From positions 1-64,000 of the forward strand of contig CAZTCR010000003.1 of assembly GCA_964612185.1 (NCBI GenBank): a DNA stretch of 64,000 nucleotides, given 5' to 3'. The notes beneath the pieces were generated by a model. It worked only from the letters and a program-made list of their open reading frames with translations. It did no database searches and was not told where the DNA came from. The position numbers were made by a program, and so were the translations under genes. Below, piece by piece: positions 24,607 through 33,012 of the stretch (within the stretch, counting starts at the first letter, position 1; every line of letters starts with the position of its first letter). This DNA is from UBA1447 sp964612185. GTDB lineage: Bacteria > Bacillota > Clostridia > Oscillospirales > Acutalibacteraceae.

Positions 24607-26256
24607 CTACTCACACCTCGGCCGGACCCTGCCGTGATAGGGGTCGCCCCCGTCCTTTTCCGCACAGTGAAAAAGCGCGATTATTTCATGGAATGCGTCC
24701 TGAACCGGCACATTATCTTTGAGCAGCTCTTTCCATTTTAGTTCGTTCCAGCTTGTTTGTGTGTTCAGTGCTTTTGCCATATTATACCGGTGTGCGTCAA
24801 TTAAGGCGCGCAGAGTTATAATTCGCCAACGCCATGCTTTTTTTGCCCAAACGGGCAGTTTTTCGTCAAGCAGTTCAACCAGTTCAAAAGCCCTGTCGGA
24901 AAGCGCGGTGTCGCAAAAGCCTTTTTCAACAACATCACTCTGCGTTTTTTCAATGAGTGAAATCATCTCAATAAAATCAGACGCCTCCGCAATGCCGAGT
25001 TCATACCGCGCGTATTGCCGCAGTGTTTCCCGCCAGTCTGCTTCGCCGTGCCAGTAAAGCCGGGAAACGACTGCCTTGTTTATATCCTCATATATCCCTT
25101 CGGAATATAAAAACCCGCCTGAAAGAATGCGCGACGCTTGGCTCCACAGCCTGGTGAACCTTTCAGGCAGCGCGGTTGCTCCCCAGCCGCCCCACGGGTA
25201 CAGCCCCCACATGCTGATTTCCGGAAAGTTGATAATCGGCAGCCCGCCGGGGCTCGGATTTTCAAGCGGATAGCGCGGGAAATCCTCATGCGCGTCAGCC
25301 AAAATGCAGTCGCACCATTGTTCGGTTTTTAATGACTCCGCAAGAGCTTCCCACTCGCCCTCATACGGGGTGTCAAAGCACCAGGTTGAGACGCATCTTA
25401 TCACATCCGGGTTGAGGGTACGGGCAATTTCAAATGTCTGCTTGGAGTATTTGATAAAGCCGTTCCCGCCCCAAGGGTAACACTTTTCACACGCGCAGCC
25501 GCCCTCGTCATAAGGCCAGGTGATCACCATATCCGGTGGGTTTTCCGCAAGGCCGGCAAGAAAATCCGTGTTATAGCACATAATCAGTTCGTTTGCGCCG
25601 GGAATGGAGGGGCACATCATATTGCCGCTGTTGCCTCTTCGCCCGGTAGGGTCTTTATGCGGGGTAAAGAGGTATTCCTGCGGAAATTCGCCAAAACCGC
25701 CGTTTACATTCATGGAAGTGGCCGCTTTCATGCCGAGGGAGTGGACAATGCCGAATATTTGGTTGAGACGGTCCATCTGCACGACGCATTCCGGATCATT
25801 CTCATTTTTCAGGTCAATCATCGGGAAAATAGCTTTGATATAATTATATCCCCATAGCGCGAGGTCTTCGATGTAACGGCTGATTTCCTCCATAGCTGCG
25901 ACATGATAAAAATTATGAAAATGAGAGGCAAAATAAGCTCCCCGGATGGCGCATTTCGGTTTTTGCCTTCCGCGCCATTGGCATGGCTCGGCAGAATTTT
26001 CGAAGAATTCCGTCATACGCAAGAAAAAGCCCGCGCCGTGAATCAGCCCGAGTAAGCCGCCGGAGATAATTTCTGCACCGCCGTCTTTGTCCGTAATTGT
26101 AAATTCATCCGTCTCCATGTCAGCCTTTATATCGAAGGTAACCGGATAGCCCTCCGGTATAATCTTGAGATTGCGTTCTGAGACACGCGCTGTAAAAATC
26201 AAAACCGCGCGTTCGGCGGTTTGGCATTCGGTATGGGGATAAAAAGTGTTTATCAT
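24607..26256 (-). CDS. glycoside hydrolase-like protein with GH20/GH67-type layout
   Basis: The 549-residue product has an N-terminal alpha/beta domain (residues 1-95, ending DGGAEIISGGLLGLIHG) of the kind that precedes the barrel in GH20 and GH67 enzymes. A TIM-barrel-like region follows (CAIRGAYFASHFHNFYH, then MVITWPYDEGGCACEKCYPW). A helical C-terminal part completes it. Asp-Glu in WPYDEGG is a candidate catalytic site. The exact family and substrate are unclear. There is no signal peptide, so it is predicted to be cytoplasmic. The ATG at 26254-26256 follows GGAAGG by nine bases; the longer upstream start has no support. Confidence 0.65.
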   Translation of the reverse strand: MINTFYPHTECQTAERAVLIFTARVSERNLKIIPEGYPVTFDIKADMETDEFTITDKDGGAEIISGGLLGLIHGAGFFLRMTEFFENSAEPCQWRGRQKPKCAIRGAYFASHFHNFYHVAAMEEISRYIEDLALWGYNYIKAIFPMIDLKNENDPECVVQMDRLNQIFGIVHSLGMKAATSMNVNGGFGEFPQEYLFTPHKDPTGRRGNSGNMMCPSIPGANELIMCYNTDFLAGLAENPPDMVITWPYDEGGCACEKCYPWGGNGFIKYSKQTFEIARTLNPDVIRCVSTWCFDTPYEGEWEALAESLKTEQWCDCILADAHEDFPRYPLENPSPGGLPIINFPEISMWGLYPWGGWGATALPERFTRLWSQASRILSGGFLYSEGIYEDINKAVVSRLYWHGEADWRETLRQYARYELGIAEASDFIEMISLIEKTQSDVVEKGFCDTALSDRAFELVELLDEKLPVWAKKAWRWRIITLRALIDAHRYNMAKALNTQTSWNELKWKELLKDNVPVQDAFHEIIALFHCAEKDGGDPYHGRVRPRCE

Positions 26257-26382
26257 TTTTATCAACCTTCCGTTTTTTTCTATTCTCAACCCGGGATACT
26301 TATATTGCAGGTAACGGGACAAAAAACTCGTTTCCGATAGCTAATGTTTGCCGGAATCCTTGCAAATACTGGATTTTTCATC

Positions 26383-26404
26383 TGTAAAGTAAGTTGACTT
26401 TACA
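26383..26404. repeat. hairpin with TGTAAAGT...ACTTTACA arms
   Basis: An 8-bp perfect inverted repeat around AAGTTG, in the 456-base gap before the glycosidase-like gene. Its outer arms and flanking bases match the palindrome at 172-193. Confidence 0.55.
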
Positions 26405-26482
26405 CCAGTTTCTTAACCTTTTGTCTCCGACAACTGAACATGTCGAGGGATGTCAAGGTGTTATCCAACTGTAACAGGAATA

Positions 26483-26595
26483 CCTCTCAGTCGCCTACGG
26501 CGCCAGCTCTCCTATATAGGAGAGCCAAGTACGAAATTCCAGTGCTTGCCTCTCCTGCATCAGGAGAGGTGTCGGGCAACAGCCTGACGGAGAGG
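26483..26595. repeat. mosaic palindromic repeat, MITE-like
   Basis: The ends CCTCTCAGTC (26483-26492) and GACGGAGAGG (26586-26595) are inverted repeats with one mismatch. Inside lie a 20-bp perfect palindrome (26506-26525, GCTCTCCTAT and its complement), a 9-bp stem (CCTCTCCTG with CAGGAGAGG, 26549-26569) and a third stem (26571-26588). Similar CCTCTC/GAGAGG mosaics are common between genes in gut Clostridia. No coding capacity is supported. Confidence 0.65.
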
Positions 26596-26628
26596 TCGAA
26601 CTCCTGTACTAGACCACTGCCCACCGAC

Positions 26629-26684
26629 AAAATTCAACTCCCGCCCCGCGGTGCCGGCATTCTGTACGCCGGCAGTTGAATTTT
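26629..26684. repeat. long hairpin with AAAATTCAACT arms
   Basis: AAAATTCAACT (26629-26639) pairs perfectly with 26674-26684, and an inner GCCGGC pairs with GCCGGC at 26668-26673. It ends 29 bases past the stop of the CE15-like gene (minus strand) and may form that gene's terminator, since the minus strand runs into TTTT. Confidence 0.55.
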
Positions 26685-26713
26685 AAAATGCGCAGCCTTC
26701 TGCGCTATGACAA

Positions 26714-27781
26714 CTATCCCAGGTGCCTGTCCATAAACCGCATAAACATCTGCCAATCGTAGCGGCTTAAGAAGTGGGTACCCGGGCGCAGATGGTAACC
26801 GATATTGCCTTCGTGCAAAAATTCGCCCGGTTCTATAGTGCGTCCTTCATGCACAAGCCCTTTTTTGCCGAGCAGCTTGAAGGCGTCGCTTGCCGCTACG
26901 CAGGCCAAAAACTCACTTTTCGGGTCTGCCCATTTATCTTCGGAAGCGCTGGCAACATAAACAAGCCGCGGCGCCATCAACGCGAGCAGCTGATGTTGGT
27001 CAAAGGGCATATCATACTCTTTTTCTCTATATTTTTGATAGTTTTCGCAAAACCAATACGGGAAATGGGTGGTGATTGCTTTTACTCTTTCGCCTTCCTT
27101 ATCTCTTGTGATTGCCGCGCCGCTGCAGCCCGAATCATTGGATACTGCCGCCTCGAAGCGTTCGTCCTGCGCGCCGCACCAAAGCGCGGTTTTGCCCAGG
27201 CGGGAATGACCCGCGCAAAAGATGCGGTCTTTGTCGATGCCATCCAGCGTCTGCGCGTAATCCATCACGCGGCTCGCCGCCCACGCCCACATGGCTATTT
27301 TACCCCAATCGGCACCGTCATTTTTTCTGTCAAACATAGCGGCAAGGCCTGACCCGAAATCGTCGTCCTTATCTTCGGTTACATCATCATAACAGAAAGT
27401 TGCCAAGGCATAGCCGTTGTCCACAATTTCCTCAATTGGGCCATACTTGCCGATGGGGTACTTGGTGAAGGATATATAAATAATCAGGGGCAGCTTTTTA
27501 TCGCTGGTCGGCAATACCAAATCAAACGGGAAAGAGAACTCACCTTTCGGTGTCGGAAACTTTAATGCAAGCTCACGATGTTCCGCTTTACCTGCCCATG
27601 CCCTATTTTCCAAGAGCGTCGTTTCCGCCTCAACAAACGGCGGCGGAGGCGGCGAAAAGCCATACTCCTCCCGCGCAAACACTTCCAGCAGTTCTTTGCG
27701 CCGCTGCGGCCAGTTTTCAGCTGTAGTGTTTTCCGCCAGAACCGGGGGCAGTTTACGGTTTGCTAAATCATTAAAAATCAT
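26714..27781 (-). CDS. CE15-like (glucuronoyl esterase family) alpha/beta hydrolase
   Basis: A 355-residue alpha/beta hydrolase. The nucleophile elbow GHSRLGKTALW (Ser193) has the S-R-x-G-K pattern of carbohydrate esterase family 15, which cleaves esters between glucuronic acid and lignin or alcohols. The acid residue is probably near NDSGCSGAA and the catalytic histidine near GTHFLSRYDW (His336). Unlike fungal enzymes it has no signal peptide, so it should act on imported oligosaccharides or another intracellular ester. GGGAG lies eight bases before the ATG. An extended -10 promoter with a palindrome over the start region precedes it. Confidence 0.82.
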   Translation of the reverse strand: MIFNDLANRKLPPVLAENTTAENWPQRRKELLEVFAREEYGFSPPPPPFVEAETTLLENRAWAGKAEHRELALKFPTPKGEFSFPFDLVLPTSDKKLPLIIYISFTKYPIGKYGPIEEIVDNGYALATFCYDDVTEDKDDDFGSGLAAMFDRKNDGADWGKIAMWAWAASRVMDYAQTLDGIDKDRIFCAGHSRLGKTALWCGAQDERFEAAVSNDSGCSGAAITRDKEGERVKAITTHFPYWFCENYQKYREKEYDMPFDQHQLLALMAPRLVYVASASEDKWADPKSEFLACVAASDAFKLLGKKGLVHEGRTIEPGEFLHEGNIGYHLRPGTHFLSRYDWQMFMRFMDRHLG

Positions 27782-27815
27782 CGGTCATGCTCCCTTGATT
27801 CTCCAAATTTTGTAA

Positions 27816-27839
27816 CACATTCCAATGTGCATTATAGCA
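27816..27839 (-). promoter_or_regulatory. extended -10 promoter with palindrome at the start site
   Basis: The minus strand has TGC directly before TATAAT (plus 27831-27839), with no clear -35 box. The palindrome CACATT-CC-AATGTG (27816-27829) covers the predicted start of transcription and could be an operator for the CE15-like gene. Confidence 0.5.
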
Positions 27840-27840
27840 T

Positions 27841-27885
27841 AAAAATATCGCCGTTTACAGCAATGGCTGCAAATAATCGGCGATA
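27841..27885 (-). terminator. terminator of the aldehyde oxidoreductase operon
   Basis: An 8-bp stem (TATCGCCG 27846-27853 with CGGCGATA 27878-27885) encloses a small inner CAGC/GCTG stem; on the minus strand it is followed by TTTTT. It lies about 20 bases past the oxidoreductase stop. Confidence 0.65.
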
Positions 27886-27906
27886 AAATGTCTTTATTGA
27901 TATGCG

Positions 27907-29670
27907 TTAAATTTCCGTCGCAAGCAGTGCATCATTCTTCTGTTTAAACATCGCGATCATTTCCCTTGTGAGCTTTTCGTCCAAAACATTCTTCATGGCC
28001 GGTGTGGTGAAAACCCGCTTGGATATTTGTATTTCAGCCAGGTCAAACCCGAGTGCTTCTTTTATTTGCAGTTTTGTTCTATAGATGCGCAGCCCGAGTC
28101 GGTCCAAATATTCATCGGTTGCATTTTCCTTCGAGATCGCGTTGATTGCGCCGAGCGCGGCAAGAATGGTCGCATTATCGTATACATTGCGCGCAAAAAG
28201 GCAGATAACCAGGGAATTGAGCACGCAGCGTTTTACCTCCTCGTCAAACAAGCTGTCAACAAGCTCCCGTTTGTTAAACGGTTTGTTTGTTTGGTCGTAC
28301 GAATAGCCGCCGTTGCATAAATGGTTGTGCCGCGCGCCGCAGCTATAACCCACAATCGCACCGTAACCGGTGTGGTATGCCGGCATTTCGTTTTTGGCGA
28401 TGGAGACGGCAAATTCCGAACCGCCATATTTTGCCGATGCCACCGCGACCCCGTCGGACAACGCGGCATAAAACTCATTTTCTTTAGCCGCCATAAACTT
28501 GATGGCTTTCAGATAGTTTTCTTTGTTGCCGAATGCCAGCGGAACAATGGTTTGTTCTTCCGTAACAATTTTCTTTTCGAAACATTCGGTAGCATAAGCC
28601 AGGCAAATTCCGCCCGCGACGGCATCCAACCCGTACTCTTCCACTTCGTCAATCAGTTCCAAAATCGAATCGCTGTCCCCTATCCCCAAATTGGAACCCA
28701 GCGTGGCGATGAGTTCATAGTCATAAGCGACATTGAGCGTTTCATATTCATGCCCCTCATCAAACTCCCGTCGGACCTGCCCGATGTGCACACAGCCGAC
28801 AGGGCAGCCCACACAGGCGATTTTGCGGATCAGGTTCCGCTGGGCAAAATGCTCGCCGCTGATCTCCTCGGTGTCCTCGATGTGCGCCCGCTGTAAATTA
28901 TTAACCGGCAGCGCGCCGATGATGTTTAAAACATTGACATTAATCGGTGTGCCCAGGTCATGGTATTTTGTCATCAGCCGGGTGTCCGTTACTTTGTTGA
29001 AAATCTCATTGTACACTTTCAGATAACTCTTTTGGTCTTTGATCTCTTTGGTGACATCGCCTGTCACCTGAATGGCTTTGAGGTTTTTGCTGCCAAACAC
29101 CGCACCGAGCCCCATGCGGCCGAAATGTCGGTAGGTATCCACATTGACATTCGCGATTTTGCACAGATTTTCACCCGCCGGCCCAATGCGGATGATGGAA
29201 CGCTTGCCCTGCCCGCCCTCGACCGTTCGGATATACTGCCCGACTTGATTGGCATGCAGCCCCCAAAATGCGCGGGCGTCCTTAATATCGATACGGTTAT
29301 TGTTAATGCTGATATAACAGGGATTTTTCGCCTTGCCTTTTATCACAAGCGCATCAATGCCCGCATTAAACATCGTATAGGCAAATCTGCCCCCGGCGTA
29401 GGATTCCCCGAGTTCGCCGGTGACGGGCGATATAAACATGGCGACGGTTTTTGTAACAACCGGGAAGATAGAGCTCAACGCCCCGATGGCAAACACAATC
29501 GGTTGCCCGCAAGCCAGCGGGTCTTCGCCGGGGATTATGTTTTCAAGCAGCAGCTTGGACGCAACACCGACACCGCCGAGGTATTTGGTTAAATCCTCCC
29601 GCAAATCCACGCTGACCCTGCCGGTTGTTAAATCAATATTTAGCACCTTGATATAGTTTTCATTAAGCAT
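27907..29670 (-). CDS. aor: tungsten-type aldehyde ferredoxin oxidoreductase
   Basis: A 587-residue member of the AOR family, which oxidises aldehydes to acids and passes electrons to ferredoxin using a tungsto-bispterin and one 4Fe-4S cluster. The cluster ligands are Cys286, Cys289, Cys293 (ACVGCPVGC) and Cys490, matching the spacing of the Pyrococcus enzyme. Pterin-binding motifs YAGGRFAYTMFNAG and RIGPAGENLCKIANV are present. The ATG overlaps the stop region of the polyferredoxin gene by eight bases, so the two are co-expressed. Tungsten uptake or cofactor-synthesis genes are not in the window. The aldehyde used is not predictable. Confidence 0.93.
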   Translation of the reverse strand: MLNENYIKVLNIDLTTGRVSVDLREDLTKYLGGVGVASKLLLENIIPGEDPLACGQPIVFAIGALSSIFPVVTKTVAMFISPVTGELGESYAGGRFAYTMFNAGIDALVIKGKAKNPCYISINNNRIDIKDARAFWGLHANQVGQYIRTVEGGQGKRSIIRIGPAGENLCKIANVNVDTYRHFGRMGLGAVFGSKNLKAIQVTGDVTKEIKDQKSYLKVYNEIFNKVTDTRLMTKYHDLGTPINVNVLNIIGALPVNNLQRAHIEDTEEISGEHFAQRNLIRKIACVGCPVGCVHIGQVRREFDEGHEYETLNVAYDYELIATLGSNLGIGDSDSILELIDEVEEYGLDAVAGGICLAYATECFEKKIVTEEQTIVPLAFGNKENYLKAIKFMAAKENEFYAALSDGVAVASAKYGGSEFAVSIAKNEMPAYHTGYGAIVGYSCGARHNHLCNGGYSYDQTNKPFNKRELVDSLFDEEVKRCVLNSLVICLFARNVYDNATILAALGAINAISKENATDEYLDRLGLRIYRTKLQIKEALGFDLAEIQISKRVFTTPAMKNVLDEKLTREMIAMFKQKNDALLATEI

Positions 29671-30079
29671 CGTCCTTCTCCTCCATGGTCAGGCAGTTAT
29701 GCGGGCAGTATTTTACGCAGATGCCGCAGTGTTTGCAGATGATGGGCGGCGAATTGTCATCCGTAAAATAGATGGCCTTGACAATGCAGTTTTCGGCACA
29801 CTTTTTGCAGTGAATACACTTTTTTTCATTGAGAATTACCCCGCCGCCTGGCCTGGCAGTGAGCGCGCCGGTGGGGCAGGCGTTCATGCAGGCGATATCC
29901 CCCGAGCAGGCAAGGCAGTGCGTGGCAAAGAACTTGCCGGACAACCCGCCGAGCGTGCGGATTTTTATCGCGCTTTTATCGTCGGTGAACGACTTGTGGT
30001 TGATGCCGGCGCATACCCGTTGGCAGGTAAAACACCCGATGCATTTGTTCATGTTGTTAGACCTTAAAACTTTGCCCAT
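29663..30079 (-). CDS. four-cluster ferredoxin partner of aldehyde oxidoreductase
   Basis: A 138-residue iron-sulfur protein with 16 or more cysteines in four CxxCxxxC-type groups (CIGCFTCQRVC; CLACSGDIACMNACP; CIHCKKCAENC; CKHCGICVKYCP), enough for four 4Fe-4S clusters. It resembles the HycB/AorB-like electron-transfer subunits found with AOR-family enzymes. It lies first in the operon; AGGAATGG precedes the ATG. It would carry electrons between the oxidoreductase and the ferredoxin pool. The 110-base gap upstream holds a 12-bp palindrome GCCGGTACCGGC (30112-30123) but no clear promoter. Confidence 0.9.
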   Translation of the reverse strand: MGKVLRSNNMNKCIGCFTCQRVCAGINHKSFTDDKSAIKIRTLGGLSGKFFATHCLACSGDIACMNACPTGALTARPGGGVILNEKKCIHCKKCAENCIVKAIYFTDDNSPPIICKHCGICVKYCPHNCLTMEEKDDA

Positions 30080-30190
30080 GATTTGACCATTCCTAACTTT
30101 TTGATGTCTTGGCCGGTACCGGCGGTTAACTTATTTTGCGCCTTTTTGCCCAAAGACGCAAGCAAAATATCTGAATTGTCTGAAATATTA

Positions 30191-30595
30191 TCAAGTCCAG
30201 AGGGATGTGATAAACATCGGTGTTTTATCCTCTCCTGCCTCAAACCCGCAGTTCTTGTAAAAATCAACCTCTTTGTCATACGCGATTAAAACGATTCTGA
30301 GATAATCCCTGTATATCTCTTTAACAAGCCGCACCAGTTCTTTGCCGATGCCCCTGCCTTGAAAGGCCGGGTTCACCAGCAGATAGTGAACATAAGCGGT
30401 CATGACTCCGTCGTCCAGCACATTGACCAGCCCAATCAGCTTTTCGCCATCCCACGCGGAAAAAACGGAGCCGCTGTTTTGCATGGCTGCCTTTAGCTTA
30501 TCCGGAAAGTGGCCGGATGACCACTCGACTGAAAGGAACAGGTCCTGCAGTTCGCCAGAGTTGAATTCTTTTGTATCTTTGTAAATGATATCCAT
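30191..30595 (-). CDS. GNAT family N-acetyltransferase
   Basis: A 134-residue single-domain acetyltransferase. The acetyl-CoA loop is NPAFQGRGIGKELVR, followed by the C-terminal strand FYKNCGFEAGE. The order of strands is typical for GNAT; the acceptor (amine of a small molecule or protein) cannot be told. It follows the DUF3592 gene by 18 bases and has AAAGGAT before the ATG. Confidence 0.9.
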   Translation of the reverse strand: MDIIYKDTKEFNSGELQDLFLSVEWSSGHFPDKLKAAMQNSGSVFSAWDGEKLIGLVNVLDDGVMTAYVHYLLVNPAFQGRGIGKELVRLVKEIYRDYLRIVLIAYDKEVDFYKNCGFEAGEDKTPMFITSLWT

Positions 30596-30613
30596 TTTTT
30601 ATCCTTTGCCTAA

Positions 30614-31063
30614 TCACTTATTCTTGCGCTTTTGCATTGTCTTCAAATAGAAAAACACAAAAAAGAACACGAAGCTGATGAAATAGAAAAGAAGCACAAA
30701 ACCGAAAAGATTGGTAAAAGTGTCCACAATGCCGGATTCCGGAAATTCGGGGTTATACCGAATATCCACCGTTTCATTCATTACATAAGGAGCCTTTTTC
30801 AAAAAGGGGGCTTCCGCCTTCGTATAAGTATCCCCGTTTTTATCTGTGTACTCAATAATCGATTTTTCAATGTCTCTTGTGAAAAAGATAAACACCCTGT
30901 CCACTTTGCTGGTGGATTCCATAACGATGTCCACCACCTTGCCCTGGGTCACAACAGACTTGCTCTTGAAGTCTGCCCGGTCATAGGTTGCGTATACTGC
31001 GAAGAAGAGAAAGAACACCGCAATAATGAATGAGATCACTCTGCCGGCTTTATAGTTTTTCAA
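30614..31063 (-). CDS. DUF3592-like membrane protein
   Basis: A 149-residue protein with a hydrophobic segment at each end (residues 8-25 and 118-140) and a central extracytoplasmic beta domain of about 85 residues that includes VTQGKVVDIV, EYTDKNGDTY and VDIRYNPEFPE. This is the DUF3592 pattern; function unknown. The start is a TTG at 31061-31063 with GGAGG eight bases ahead. It forms a likely two-gene unit with the acetyltransferase. Confidence 0.8.
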   Translation of the reverse strand: MKNYKAGRVISFIIAVFFLFFAVYATYDRADFKSKSVVTQGKVVDIVMESTSKVDRVFIFFTRDIEKSIIEYTDKNGDTYTKAEAPFLKKAPYVMNETVDIRYNPEFPESGIVDTFTNLFGFVLLFYFISFVFFFVFFYLKTMQKRKNK

Positions 31064-31160
31064 TCCGTTCGCCTCCTTTGCCGGGCAGCGTCATGCCACC
31101 GCTATCATTTTACTATAACCGGATTCTTTTATCAACGCGAATTTCATCAAACAATACTTG

Positions 31161-31189
31161 TTGAATCCAAACGCCGGTTATTGTATACT
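31161..31189 (+). promoter_or_regulatory. promoter of the DUF2284 operon
   Basis: TTGAAT (31161-31166) and TATACT (31184-31189), spacing 17. The leader is about 50 bases. Confidence 0.65.
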
Positions 31190-31246
31190 TTTGTGGGATA
31201 TAGCATCCTTGATATACCGAAGATTTGAATATAAGGGGTTAAAAAA

Positions 31247-31786
31247 ATGATTGATATGAACGCATTGGTTGCCGAAGCCTTAGCCGCCGGATTTTCACAG
31301 GCAGGGGAACTCAACCGCGATGCCATTGAGTTTATGCCGGAGGTCAGGGACATGTGCGCGGCGGACCGCTGCCACAGCTACGGCAAAAGCTGGGTCTGCC
31401 CGCCCGGTTGCGGGAGCATTGAAGATGCGGCGCTCAAGGCTGCCGAATATTCCAAGGGGTTGCTTGTGCAGACCATTGGGCAGATGGAGGACGATTTCGA
31501 CTGGGAAACAATTGAAGCAACCTCCGCAAAGCACCGGCAAAACTTTGAACATTTCACTGCCGGTTTGCGTCCGCGTTTCCCCAAAATGATGCCGATGGGC
31601 GCGGGTGCCTGCTCCGTATGCCCCGAATGCACCTACCCCGACGCGCCCTGCCGCTACCCGGATCTCGCCGTTCCTTCCATGGAAGCCTACGGGTTGTTTG
31701 TGAGCAAGGTCTGTACCCTTTCCGGCTTACCGTACAACAACGGGCCGCAGACGATTACATTTACAAGCTGCTATTTATTTGAATAA
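31247..31786 (+). CDS. DUF2284 predicted metal-binding protein
   Basis: A 179-residue cysteine-rich protein of the DUF2284 family. Two cysteine clusters are seen: CAADRCHSYGKSWVCPPGCG (residues about 37-56) and CSVCPECTYPDAPCRYP (about 121-137). Together they offer eight ligands, suggesting Fe-S or zinc binding. The role is unknown; relatives often lie near corrinoid or redox genes. It is the first of four plus-strand genes with 12-base or overlapping junctions. AAGGGG lies eight bases before the ATG. Confidence 0.9.
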   Translation: MIDMNALVAEALAAGFSQAGELNRDAIEFMPEVRDMCAADRCHSYGKSWVCPPGCGSIEDAALKAAEYSKGLLVQTIGQMEDDFDWETIEATSAKHRQNFEHFTAGLRPRFPKMMPMGAGACSVCPECTYPDAPCRYPDLAVPSMEAYGLFVSKVCTLSGLPYNNGPQTITFTSCYLFE

Positions 31787-31798
31787 AGGAGAATCGCC

Positions 31799-32353
31799 AT
31801 GGAAACCATCAGACTTTATCAGCCGAAAGACCGTGACAATATCCGCAGCATCTGTTTGATTAACGCCGGTAACCCGAAAACAAAACGGGAGCAAGATTTT
31901 ATACTATATACCTACTGCGATTACTATATAGAGTGCGAACCGGAAAACTGCTTTGTCGCGGCGAACGAAAGGGATGAGGCTATCGGCTACATTTATTGCG
32001 CGGAAGACTACACAGCATATCAGGCGCGCTTTAATGAAACATATTTGCCGAAGGTCAAAGAACTCGGCTATTTCAAGTGGAAAGCATCCCTGGGTTCCTA
32101 CCGCCTGCACGCAAAATATGCCGCGCAGTACCCCGCCCACCTGCACATCGATATTCTGGATGAATATCAACGCAAAGGCCTCGGCAGCAAACTGGTGAAC
32201 GCTTTAAGCGAGCACCTGAAGGCAAAAGGAATCGGCGGGCTGATGCTGACCGTGGGCAGAACCAACGAGCTCGGCATCAATTTTTATAAAAAATACGGTT
32301 TTACCGAACTGGAAAAGGGACTCGGCGATGTGGCGATGGGGATAAAGCTTTGA
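31799..32353 (+). CDS. GNAT family N-acetyltransferase
   Basis: A 184-residue acetyltransferase. DILDEYQRKGLGSKLVNAL is the acetyl-CoA-binding segment and NFYKKYGFTELE the C-terminal strand. Its longer N-terminal half, with a Tyr-rich stretch (YTYCDYYIECEPENCFVA), recalls acetyltransferases related to hyaluronidase-type and aminoglycoside-like GNATs. Substrate unknown. It is the second gene of the operon, and its last bases overlap the methyltransferase start. Confidence 0.88.
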   Translation: METIRLYQPKDRDNIRSICLINAGNPKTKREQDFILYTYCDYYIECEPENCFVAANERDEAIGYIYCAEDYTAYQARFNETYLPKVKELGYFKWKASLGSYRLHAKYAAQYPAHLHIDILDEYQRKGLGSKLVNALSEHLKAKGIGGLMLTVGRTNELGINFYKKYGFTELEKGLGDVAMGIKL

Positions 32354-33012
32354 GCATCACAAAAGCATGGGACTGGACAAAGAACACCGATGATAAATGG
32401 CTGAACCCGTGCGTGGAAAGCGCCTTTCTTGCCGAGCGCTGGCAGGCAGAAGGGTTGATGAAATTTTTGGACTTAGGCTGCGGACTCGGCCGGCACTCGG
32501 TTTACATGGCGCAAAAGGGGTTTGATGTGACCGCGGTTGACTTGTCCGACTTGGGGGTAACCCACCTGAAAGAGTGGGCGGCAAAAGAAAACCTGGCTGT
32601 TCAAACAGGCGTTTGCAATATGCTGACACTGCCATTTGAAAACAGCAGTTTTGACTGCATTATGGCATACAATGTGATTTACCATACCGACACCCCCGGC
32701 GTCATCAGCGCTTTAAATGAAATCAAAAGGGTGCTCAAGCCCGGCGGCGAGCTGTTTATCACTTTCATATCCAAAGGCACATACAGCTTTCAGCATGCCG
32801 ATCAATATATGCGTATTGATGAAAACACAATTTTGCGGGACGAAGATGAAACAGAACGGGATGTTCCGCACTTTTATGTCGATATCGCAGATATCAGAAA
32901 GCTTTTTGACGGCTGGACATTTATTGAACAGCCGAAGGAAATGAGTGAATACAAAGCAGATGATTCCGCGTACTGCAGCAAACATTGGTCAATGCTCTTG
33001 AGGTTGAAATGA
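32350..33012 (+). CDS. class I SAM-dependent methyltransferase
   Basis: A 220-residue methyltransferase. Motif I is LDLGCGLGRHS (residues about 37-47), motif II VTAVDLSD, and RVLKPGGELFITF marks the end of the fold's core. The TTG start overlaps the stop of the acetyltransferase by four bases (TTGA), with GGGG ahead. It resembles small-molecule methyltransferases (methyltransf_11/25 type); the substrate cannot be named. Confidence 0.9.
   Translation: MSITKAWDWTKNTDDKWLNPCVESAFLAERWQAEGLMKFLDLGCGLGRHSVYMAQKGFDVTAVDLSDLGVTHLKEWAAKENLAVQTGVCNMLTLPFENSSFDCIMAYNVIYHTDTPGVISALNEIKRVLKPGGELFITFISKGTYSFQHADQYMRIDENTILRDEDETERDVPHFYVDIADIRKLFDGWTFIEQPKEMSEYKADDSAYCSKHWSMLLRLK

Noticed and set aside
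26440..26679. A 79-residue open frame in the repeat cluster
   Set aside because: It reads through three palindromic repeats; no ribosome site and repeat-derived composition.
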